From UBA6059 sp964351595 (lineage in GTDB: Bacteria > Bacteroidota > Bacteroidia > Cytophagales > Cyclobacteriaceae), in assembly GCA_964351595.1 (NCBI GenBank), contig CAYGOT010000008.1, positions 42,027-106,026 of the forward strand: 64,000 bases of DNA. Reading direction: 5' to 3'. The notes under the pieces are model-generated. The model searched no databases, was not told the DNA's origin, and worked only from the letters and a program-made list of their open reading frames with translations. Both the position numbers and the translations under genes were made by a program. This document shows, one piece after another, positions 34,936 to 43,200 of this stretch. Each line of letters opens with the position of its first letter. The first letter of the stretch is position 1.

Positions 34936-36258
34936 ATGAAATCGCTTCCCTACTTACTTCTCGCAATTATTCTCAGTGCTTGTCAAATGGAAAAATCTAA
35001 TCAGGAATACCCACTTGGTACGATAGCGGGGTTTGCGGAGCTCGTAGCTGCTGATGTGAAGCAGATGGCGTTGAGTGATGTGATGACCACCGAGGAAATG
35101 GATGAAATCCTGCCAAAAGCACAGGAAATCGCCGACCGATACGGTGTATCTCTTTATCGGGAAAATGCGCTCATCAAGACCGATCTTTTCCCGAAAGATG
35201 TGGCGGAAGGAAAGGAGGTGCTGCTCATTTACAAAGGTGCAACCATCAATGCTTACCATGACCTCAAGAAAACACAGCAGTCGGGTAAGCTGAGCTCAGA
35301 AGAAGTTGCACGTCGCTTTGGTAGATTACTCAGCTATCCTCCCCATAAGCTCAATGACCTTCTTGCCGAACAAACCGACTTTCGGGCCATGACACACTTT
35401 GACATCCAAGCCACCAATGTCTTTCTCTACTATCGTGACCTGGAAGCCGCCAAAATCTTCTACAATACAACCCTCGGCCTGGAGATCGTGGCTGATTATG
35501 GTTTTGCAGCTACTATCAGGTTGGCACCACATGCCTATGCCATACTTGTGGACGAATCCATCGGCATGCACAGCGCAGATGAGCCCAAGACGGTAGCGAT
35601 AGCGTTATTGACCGATGAGCTACCGCAATGGTATGCCTACCTCCAAGAGCAAAATGTGCCCATCAAATACACTTACAAGCCTCGCAAAGGAGGCCCTCAT
35701 GATGGGTTTGTGGCAATCGACCCTGAAGGTTACTTACTCGAGTTTGAGGAGTTTAAGCAGCATCCCGAGAATGAGAAATTTATACCCCTGCTTCGACAGT
35801 ATGAACCCTTAGATAGGGTGGGAAATGGTGCTGGCCCGGAGAAGACATTCTATGCTGCGATTACCTGGATGTACTACAAGGATATGCTCCAGACACAGCA
35901 GTTCTATGAAGAGAAGATAGGACTCAAGCAAATCGTAGATCAAGGCTGGGCCAAAATCTATCAAGCCTCACCCACAGGGTATATCGGACTGGTGGACGAG
36001 CGGAGAGGTATGCATACGTTCAGCCAGGACAAGGCTGTCAATGTCAGTTTCTTTTTGGAGGACGTAGAGGGTTGGTTTGCTTATGCTCAGGATAAGAAGC
36101 CTTTCGAGCTTCGCTCCGACGATCTGGAAGTGGGCCCGGAAGGTAAATACAAGGCCTTTGTCGGTTTCGATCCAGAGGGCTACTACCTTGAGTTTGACCA
36201 GTTTTATGAGCATATTGACAATCAAAAGCTGCTAATGCAACTTGGCCAGGAGAAATGA
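34936..36258 (+). CDS. Lipoprotein with two VOC (glyoxalase/dioxygenase-fold) domains
   Basis: A 440-residue protein starting MKSLPYLLLAIILSACQ, a lipoprotein signal with cysteine 16. A helical segment (about 25-130) is followed by two VOC modules: the first about 135-265 (FYNTTLGLEIVADYGF ... DPEGYLLEFEEF), the second about 295-430 (FYEEKIGLKQIVDQGW ... DPEGYYLEFDQF). VOC domains bind a metal and act on small molecules. The first module has a His in its first strand (THFDIQA) and a terminal Glu; the second lacks that His (AAITWMYY), so at most one site may be complete. Reaction unknown. It overlaps the GNAT gene by four bases. Confidence 0.8.
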   Translation: MKSLPYLLLAIILSACQMEKSNQEYPLGTIAGFAELVAADVKQMALSDVMTTEEMDEILPKAQEIADRYGVSLYRENALIKTDLFPKDVAEGKEVLLIYKGATINAYHDLKKTQQSGKLSSEEVARRFGRLLSYPPHKLNDLLAEQTDFRAMTHFDIQATNVFLYYRDLEAAKIFYNTTLGLEIVADYGFAATIRLAPHAYAILVDESIGMHSADEPKTVAIALLTDELPQWYAYLQEQNVPIKYTYKPRKGGPHDGFVAIDPEGYLLEFEEFKQHPENEKFIPLLRQYEPLDRVGNGAGPEKTFYAAITWMYYKDMLQTQQFYEEKIGLKQIVDQGWAKIYQASPTGYIGLVDERRGMHTFSQDKAVNVSFFLEDVEGWFAYAQDKKPFELRSDDLEVGPEGKYKAFVGFDPEGYYLEFDQFYEHIDNQKLLMQLGQEK

Positions 36259-36740
36259 ACAAAACTGTAGAACTCGACGGGAATAGCTTTTTAGTCGAGA
36301 AAATAGACCATAGAACAAAGAAAACGGCTCAACAAATCTATTCGGTTTTTCAGCGCTCTTACCGCGTAGAAGCAGGCCTACTTGGGGTTACCTCTTTCCC
36401 ACCTCTCCTCAACACGGTTCACGACATTAGTCTAAGAAAAACAGATTTCTATGGGTATTGGGTAGGTCGGGAACTAGCCGCCGTAGCTGAGTTGGATGTC
36501 TCAGATCATCTTGTAGATATATGCAGCTTTGTCGTCGATCCAGCCTTCTTTAGACAAGGAATTGGCAGCAGATTCTTAGATATAGTACTCTCGCATTTTC
36601 CCGATAGGGATAAGGTAGTCGAAACAGGTGTAGACAATCATCCAGCCATAGCGCTGTATAAAAAGAAGGGCTTTAAGGAAAAAGGGCGATGGCTTACCGA
36701 AATAGGGATTGCCAAGGTGAGGTTAACGATGAAGGACTAG
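36255..36740 (+). CDS. GNAT-family N-acetyltransferase
   Basis: A 161-residue protein with the acetyl-CoA binding motif in CSFVVDPAFFRQGIGSRFLDIVL (Q-G-I-G-S) and the usual second half VVETGVDNHPAIALYKKKGFKEKGRW. The acceptor is unknown. It is translated in overlap with the VOC lipoprotein gene and its stop overlaps that of ubiA-like gene on the other strand through a CTAG. Confidence 0.88.
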   Translation: MNKTVELDGNSFLVEKIDHRTKKTAQQIYSVFQRSYRVEAGLLGVTSFPPLLNTVHDISLRKTDFYGYWVGRELAAVAELDVSDHLVDICSFVVDPAFFRQGIGSRFLDIVLSHFPDRDKVVETGVDNHPAIALYKKKGFKEKGRWLTEIGIAKVRLTMKD

Positions 36741-37600
36741 TACAGAAGAGTGACCGTCAGAAAAAAAGCATTCAGCATCACCGCAGATAGCATATTGAGC
36801 CGCATCGTGTGCTCGAAATTGGCCCGAGACTCCTCCCTCCTTACCCTGAGATACCACCAAAGAAAGAATACCAGCACGGGTAGCAAGAAGGCCTGAAACA
36901 TCATTGCGGTAGTGAGTCCAAAATAGATGTAGTAGTAGGCCAGAAAGCCAGCATTGGATATGCTGAACATCGCGGCGGTGAAATGGAATGTCCCTAAGAC
37001 GCCAAGCCTCAAACTGATGGTCTGATCTCCTCTGGCCGCATCTTCCTCATGCTGGTAGACTTGGGTCATCGGATAGGAGCCCCACAGTAGTAGACTACTA
37101 AGTATAGCTGGTAGCTGTACCTCTGCAGTCAGCAATTCCGGTAGGGAAAACTGCCCCACGCCAACAATCACCATCAAAAACGTAAAGTACCCCTGAAAAA
37201 ATCCGGCTGTGACCCAGCCAATGATCGGCAGTTTTTTTAATCGCACAGCGGGGTGACTGTAAGCCTTTGATACCAGTCCGTAGATGAAGAGCATTATAGC
37301 AAACTGCCAACTGATCCATAGCCCAAGCACAAGTGCTATCCCATCAAAGATCAGCGCCATTACATAGAGCTCTTTTGAGACTTTAGGCGGGTGCTTGAGG
37401 CCTCCAATACTGCCTTCGTCTTTATCAAAATAGGAATTGTAGCCGTTGCTGGCGGGGTAGAGTAGAAGGTGTAGAATCGCACCAACCAGGATGACAGGCC
37501 ACCAATCCGCGTTTTCCAGAATGCTGATCGCAAAAAGGAAAACCGGAAATAGAAAAAAAGAAAATGGAATCCTAAGATGGAGCCAGGTTGAGCGCTGCAT
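36737..37600 (-). CDS. UbiA-family prenyltransferase
   Basis: A 287-residue membrane protein with about eight helices. The first Asp-rich motif is NGYNSYFDKDEGS (N55, D59, D61) and the second YQHEEDAARGDQTISLRLG, which together bind the Mg-prenyl diphosphate. UbiA enzymes attach isoprenyl chains to aromatic or lipid acceptors. It resembles the chlorophyll-synthase/DGGGP-like branch rather than MenA. It diverges from the type III PKS gene across 107 bases, so the PKS product is the natural candidate acceptor. Confidence 0.88.
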   Translation of the reverse strand: MQRSTWLHLRIPFSFFLFPVFLFAISILENADWWPVILVGAILHLLLYPASNGYNSYFDKDEGSIGGLKHPPKVSKELYVMALIFDGIALVLGLWISWQFAIMLFIYGLVSKAYSHPAVRLKKLPIIGWVTAGFFQGYFTFLMVIVGVGQFSLPELLTAEVQLPAILSSLLLWGSYPMTQVYQHEEDAARGDQTISLRLGVLGTFHFTAAMFSISNAGFLAYYYIYFGLTTAMMFQAFLLPVLVFFLWWYLRVRREESRANFEHTMRLNMLSAVMLNAFFLTVTLLY

Positions 37601-37665
37601 TTATTCGAATTATTGCGGAACAAGTTAGTTCGTATTTGATTATTATGTAACGAAGCTGAAAATCT

Positions 37666-37687
37666 TGACCGATATGTTCGTCGGTCA
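37666..37687. promoter_or_regulatory. Inverted repeat between ubiA-like and type III PKS genes
   Basis: TGACCGA (37666-37672) and TCGGTCA (37681-37687) are exact inverted arms around eight bases, the form of a TetR-family operator. TTG of a possible -33 (37665-37667) overlaps the left arm, with TACCTTAG (37691-37698) as a weak -7 for the PKS gene. No TetR gene is in the window. Confidence 0.4.
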
Positions 37688-37707
37688 CTTTACCTTAGGC
37701 ACCCCAT

Positions 37708-38796
37708 ATGACCTCTATCATCTCATCCATCGGTACGGCCAATCCTAAGCATCACCTCACACAGCAGCAAATCAGCAGCTTCATGGCTGAGGCCCTGGAC
37801 ATGGATGAGGATCAGCAGCACCAACTGGAGGTACTCTATCGCGCCAGCGGCATCCAGTCGCGATACTCCGTGTTGCCAGACTTTGGTGCGCATCGAGACG
37901 ACTATGAGTTTTTTTCAAAAGAGGACGGACTGGAGCCTTTTCCAACAGTCGGTGACCGCATGAATCTCTATCAAAGAGAGGCACTACCACTTGCCCTAGG
38001 CGCAGTAGCTGATATGAAAAGGAACCTTAATGGGATCACTCATTTGATCACCGTCAGCTGTACTGGTATGTATGCGCCCGGGCTCGACATCCAACTGATC
38101 GAAGAGCTGGGTCTCCCAACGACCATACATCGGACAGCCATCAACTACATGGGATGTTATGCTGCCTTCAATGCGCTGAAGCTGGCTGACTCGTTTTGCA
38201 AAAATGATACAAACGCTAAGGTACTGATCGTCTGCCTTGAACTGTGTAGCATCCATTTTCAGAAGCATAATGACGAGGACACCTTGCTTGCCAATGCCCT
38301 CTTTGGGGATGGTGCCGCAGCAGTATTGGTCGAGTCTACGTCCGAGGGCCTGGGGCTTTCGCTTGAGCATTTTCACTGCGATATCGTCCCTAGCGGGAAA
38401 AAGGATATGGCCTGGCAGATCAGCGATTTTGGTTTCGAGATGAAGCTTTCTTCTTACGTACCCGAAATCATCAAAGACGGCATTCATTCCCTAACGCAAT
38501 CCTTATTGAGCCGACTAGGAATGAAGAGAACGGACATTGATCTATTCGCGATCCACCCCGGTGGCAAGCGCATACTACAAGTCATCGAAGAAGAGCTGTC
38601 TATGTCAAAAGAGGATAATGCTTTCGCTTATCACGTGCTCAGAGAGTATGGCAATATGTCGTCTCCCACAGTGCTGTTTGTGCTGAGACAGCTGATGGAT
38701 AGCCTATCGGAAAATGATCAGGATAAGAATATTCTCAGTTTTGCTTTTGGGCCAGGGCTCACTCTCGAAAGCATGCTATTGAAGGTCCGGTGCTAA
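37708..38796 (+). CDS. Type III polyketide synthase (chalcone-synthase-like)
   Basis: A 362-residue homodimeric ketosynthase that extends an acyl-CoA starter with malonyl-CoA and cyclises the chain. The catalytic triad is complete: Cys150 in NYMGCYAAFNAL, His283 in LFAIHPGGKRIL and Asn316 in REYGNMSSPT. Other family motifs are SCTGMYAPGLD, FGDGAAAVLV and FAFGPGLTLESMLL. The starter and ring type (resorcinol, pyrone, phloroglucinol or naphthalene) cannot be deduced. The methyltransferase gene overlaps its end by seven bases. Confidence 0.93.
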   Translation: MTSIISSIGTANPKHHLTQQQISSFMAEALDMDEDQQHQLEVLYRASGIQSRYSVLPDFGAHRDDYEFFSKEDGLEPFPTVGDRMNLYQREALPLALGAVADMKRNLNGITHLITVSCTGMYAPGLDIQLIEELGLPTTIHRTAINYMGCYAAFNALKLADSFCKNDTNAKVLIVCLELCSIHFQKHNDEDTLLANALFGDGAAAVLVESTSEGLGLSLEHFHCDIVPSGKKDMAWQISDFGFEMKLSSYVPEIIKDGIHSLTQSLLSRLGMKRTDIDLFAIHPGGKRILQVIEEELSMSKEDNAFAYHVLREYGNMSSPTVLFVLRQLMDSLSENDQDKNILSFAFGPGLTLESMLLKVRC

Positions 38797-39509
38797 ACTT
38801 CGAACACAGGTCGCACGAGCCGGAGCTCATGGATGATCTCGAATGCTCGGGTGAGGTAGTCATTCAGACCCTCAAAGAGCTGGACTACATCAATAGAAAG
38901 CTCGGGGGAAATCATATCAGCATTCAGAGCCTATCCCAACTAATACCAAAAAACCATGTAGGAGAAGTCACGATCGTCGATCTGGGCTGTGGTGGTGGGG
39001 ACATCCTGAAGGAGATGGCAGAGTGGGGTCGCAAAAGAAATATCAAGCTTCAGTTATTGGGTGTGGATGCTAATCCGGCGATCATCGAATATGCCAAAGA
39101 AAATTGCCAGTCGTATCCTGAAATCAGCTTTGAAGCAGTCAACATCTGGAGTGAGGACTTCTCAGTCAGAAAATTTGACATCTACCATTCGAGCCTTTTT
39201 ACCCATCACTTTACAGAAGAGGAGCTGATCAAGCTCTTCAGCATTTGCTACCGCAATTGCTCACTTGGCATCATTGATAATGACCTGCAGCGACATTGGT
39301 TTGCCTACTATAGTATCAAATTGCTAACTGGCCTTTTCTCAAGCTCACAGATGGTGCAGAATGATGCGGCGATCTCCGTCCAGCGCGGCTTTCATAAGTC
39401 CGAGCTTATGGACATCCTCGATAAGGCTGATATCCCACAATTCTCAATCGATTGGAGATGGGCCTTTCGGTGGCAGGTGGTAATTAATAAATTGAAAATG
39501 GAGAATTGA
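38790..39509 (+). CDS. SAM-dependent methyltransferase coupled to the type III PKS
   Basis: A 239-residue class I methyltransferase with the SAM motif IVDLGCGGGDILKEM (DLGCGGG at 64-70) and LGVDANPAIIEYAKEN at the second strand. It starts at a GTG inside the end of the PKS gene, and the N-terminus FEHRSHEPELMDDL is the form seen in Bacteroidota PKS-linked methyltransferases. It probably O- or C-methylates the polyketide ring. The tight overlap argues for a fixed protein ratio. Confidence 0.88.
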   Translation: MLNFEHRSHEPELMDDLECSGEVVIQTLKELDYINRKLGGNHISIQSLSQLIPKNHVGEVTIVDLGCGGGDILKEMAEWGRKRNIKLQLLGVDANPAIIEYAKENCQSYPEISFEAVNIWSEDFSVRKFDIYHSSLFTHHFTEEELIKLFSICYRNCSLGIIDNDLQRHWFAYYSIKLLTGLFSSSQMVQNDAAISVQRGFHKSELMDILDKADIPQFSIDWRWAFRWQVVINKLKMEN

Positions 39510-39512
39510 AAA

Positions 39513-40085
39513 TTACTTCTCCCACCTGACCTTATCAGCAATGGGCTTGCGGTTGCTTTTAGGCCATGCGATCTTAGGCATGCCACAGTACATAAAGCCA
39601 AGCAGCTTGTCAAAGCCGAAATGCTGAGCAGCTTCATCCATGTAAGTCACTCCTCCACTACCCCAGTAGCAGCCTACGCCATGTGCGGTTGCGGTTAGGT
39701 ACATGTTCTGAACGGCCATAGCTACGGATTCTACCTCTTCGATTTCCGGTAGGCTCTCTTTCGGATCGCGCTTCATCCCAATGGCAATGATATGTGAGGC
39801 CATCATGGGTTTGGTCGCCAGCTTCTCAAACTTGTCCTGCTCAAAGTTGCCTTTTTTGGTGGCCACTGCTTTGTAGAGCTCACTCTGGAAAGTAGCCAGG
39901 CGCTTGATTCCTCCACCGGTGTGAACCACAAACCTCCATGGTTCGGTCAAACGGTGCGTAGGTGCCCAGTTGGCATTCTCCAGCATCTCCTCAATGACGG
40001 TATCGGGCACTGGATCACCGCTGTAGAGCTTGGGATAGATTGAGCGACGGTTGCGTAGGAGGTGCGTGACTTCTTGTGGGTTCAT
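39513..40085 (-). CDS. Nitroreductase-family flavoprotein
   Basis: A 190-residue FMN enzyme of the NADPH-dependent nitroreductase fold: LLRNRRSIYPKLYSG near the N-terminus, NANWAPTHRLTEPWRFVV for FMN phosphate, and GVGCYWGSGGVTY late in the chain. It probably reduces nitro groups, quinones or flavins; the physiological substrate is unknown. It converges on the methyltransferase gene with three bases between stops, so it belongs to the neighbourhood by position only. Confidence 0.9.
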   Translation of the reverse strand: MNPQEVTHLLRNRRSIYPKLYSGDPVPDTVIEEMLENANWAPTHRLTEPWRFVVHTGGGIKRLATFQSELYKAVATKKGNFEQDKFEKLATKPMMASHIIAIGMKRDPKESLPEIEEVESVAMAVQNMYLTATAHGVGCYWGSGGVTYMDEAAQHFGFDKLLGFMYCGMPKIAWPKSNRKPIADKVRWEK

Positions 40086-40154
40086 TTAATTGATGTTTTG
40101 CGTAAGGATAAACCAAACCTTCATGAAAAACATTCAATTCCGATTCCAAAGAAA

Positions 40155-40180
40155 AAAGCAGCCAAATAATTGGCTGCTTT
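40155..40180 (-). terminator. Intrinsic terminator of the 5584-residue protein gene
   Basis: AAAGCAGCCAA (40155-40165) and TTGGCTGCTTT (40170-40180) form a perfect 11-pair stem with a four-base loop. On the minus strand it is followed by a T-run (40152-40157). It also separates the giant gene from the nitroreductase gene. Confidence 0.8.
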
Positions 40181-40208
40181 CAAAGTGAACCGCTTTTGGT
40201 TGGTGGTT

Positions 40209-43200
40209 CTACTTCTTCACCATGAATCTCACTGTAGTTACCTGGTTGTTGCTGCGGATATCCGGATCAATAATGTTGAGCAGGTAGATGCCGTCAACTA
40301 AACTGGTGATGTCCAGCTGGAAAGCTTGATCAAAACCACTAGGAACTTCTCCACCCATCATCTGCTGACCATTGAGGTTAATGACTTGCCATTGGAGTCC
40401 TGCTTTATTAAGCTGCTCGTAGGTCACATTGAGCACCTCTTTGGCTGGATTAGGGAAGACATTAAACTCGTGGAAGTAGTCTGCGAAGACTGAAGTTGTC
40501 TCTATTTTCTCTACTACTATTCCGGTAGGTTTGATCTGTGCAGAAAGCTGTAAAAATTCAGATTCCACGCTTCCGTCCGACCCAAGTTCAAATTCCACGA
40601 AGGAATTGGGATCCATCGGTATACCGGGATATTCAATGTTTATTCTATAGAGACCGTCCGGAAGATTGGGCTGACGGAATTGGCCATCTTCGTCAGTTTC
40701 CACATAGGCGATCAATTCAAAGACGACATCATCCTCTCCTCTATCTACAAACCGCGCACGGTTAAACGCACAGCCCGCTCTTTTCACTCTACGGCGTGCC
40801 AGGGAGCGACCATTGGATGGGAAGTCATCATCATCGATCTCTACAATACCCACGATCTCATTTGCGTCGGGCCCTGGTACTAACGGTGGCGGTTGGAAGA
40901 AAATGAAACCGTCGTAAGGCGTATTATCATCACGTCTCAGACGTACCGTATCTGCCAATGACCAAGTAGAAGCCGCCTCTACATAGGTAGGGAAGTAGGT
41001 CTCCAAATCAGCCCTCACCCGTACCAAGTAGTCTCCTAGAATTGCTCCTTCAAAATTGTAGACTCCATTAATCACATCTACAGAGGTAATCGAATCATAT
41101 GGCGTACCGAGCTCTCTTACCCTATACAATGTCGCTGTGCCTTGGTCAAGGGGCTGGTTTGCCAATGTTCTGATCGTACCTCCCAGGTCGGCTATCGCTA
41201 GAATCTCGAAATCACCAGTGCTCAAGGCAAATCCAGGAACGGCTGCCGATACCGTAGTATTCTGAATATCGCATCTGTACTCGCCCATCTGCTCAAAATC
41301 GATATCTATGATGTTGTAAACCGTACTATCCGCACCAGGGATTGCCTCTCCATTGAAGTACCATTGATAGGTAAGGTCACGACCATCCACGTCTATCGCC
41401 AATCTAAAATCTAACCCTTCACGAATACGCTCCTCTACCTCCACGGTAATTTTCGCCTGATTCTCAAAGTTGAAACTGTCTAAAGGCAGGTTCTTGAGTA
41501 TGGCGTCAAACTCCAGGCTGTTGTTCTGAACCACCAAAGTATCCAGATTGTCCATAACTGTGAAGTTGGGTAGCCCATCGATCTCATTGTCCGATAGGTT
41601 GATATAGGTCACTGATGACATGGTGGCAAACTCCGTCGGGACCACACCAGTCACACCTACCCCTTCCAAATCTACTCTCCTGACACGATTGCCCGAAACC
41701 TCAATATTACTCCACTGGGTGATTGGCAGCTGGGTCCATCCTGTTACTCCGGCCCAGTTTTCACCGCCATTGTTATCATAGAGCGCTACCAAAGCAAGAC
41801 TATCTCGTTCCAGCGATGACACGAATACTTTAATTGAATTGGTAGTAAGTACAATGTTGTCAAACTGGCTATTGCTAACCTCTGCGTAGTAATCTCCCTG
41901 ATCATCAAATCCGATGCTTTCGTCGGTAAAAACAGGACTGGTAAAGCCTTCTAATGCATCTCCATTTTTAAACCACTGGTAAGCATTGCCCGTACCACCG
42001 ATTGTCCTGTCGAAAATATAAGCATCATTCTCACCGAGAATCACTACCGTCTCATCGAGCGGTGCTTGTTGGTCAGCAAAATTGACAATTGTAGGATTGG
42101 ACTGTGACTGGAAGTCTCCAAAGTCAAGCTTGTTGCCACTCAGATCAGCGATCTCCAGATTGCTCAGACTTCCAAGGTCTCCTAAGCCGCTGAGGTCATT
42201 TTCCGATAGGTCAAGGGCAGTAAGAGCGGTCAAAGACGCAAAACTGACTGTTGACGCATCACCCAGCAATCGGTTATCGGCAAGGTCTATTGCTGTGATG
42301 CGTCGGCCATCGAAGGTCACGCCTGCCCAGTCAAATCGATTGTTCTGAAGCCATCCCGCTCGGTTTCTCCAGTTGGGGCCATCGGTAGCCTGATAGAGTG
42401 CGACAAGCGCCAGTGAATCGGCCGCTAATTCCGAGGATTCCGGTAGGGTGACCTGAATAATATTGGAGTATTCTGAGAATTCATCTTCTGTGTATGCCAA
42501 TCTGATTCGATAGAAGTACGACTGCTTATGATAGAGCTCAGCTGCATCTACCAAGAGGAAAGTATCCTCAAGCGCTACAGTCTCAAAGCTCTCCACAGGC
42601 TGTGTGAACTCCGGATCATTGGCAACTTCCAGTTGATACCCGGAAACTTCAAGTGCTCTCTCCCATCTAGCGACGAAGCTAAAAGGCTCGATGTTGGCTG
42701 CTTCTGCGGCTATCGCATTGAAGGAGACGGTGAGTTCCAGATTGGTCTCGTCTATCGCCGCATTACCGAGGGTATCTGTTGCGGTAGCGATGATCTCATA
42801 TACTCCATCTACCAGCGGTGGAGCAATGATATCCTCAGCCACCACCCAGGTGTTATTATCATTTACGGTAGCCGTGTAGACCGGATCAAGGCCTTCGATC
42901 TGTATCTCTACAGTTGCCGAGGCGTCATCAACCGTACCGGTGAGCGCAGGCATGCCATTTCTGGTAATTACAGGATTGACCGTGACTACCGGAGGTGTGC
43001 CATCAACACCGAAGGTCAATGTGTCACCTACGTTGGTTTCAAGCTGAGTCGTCAGTACCCTAATCTCGTACGCACCGCTCTCGAGGTTTTCAACACTAAA
43101 GTTGAATTCTCCGGCACTGCTCGTGCTGGTTTGTGGCGACACGAACGCATTGGCACCTACAGCTCGATAGCTCACCTGCACTGGCTCATCACTAAGATTC

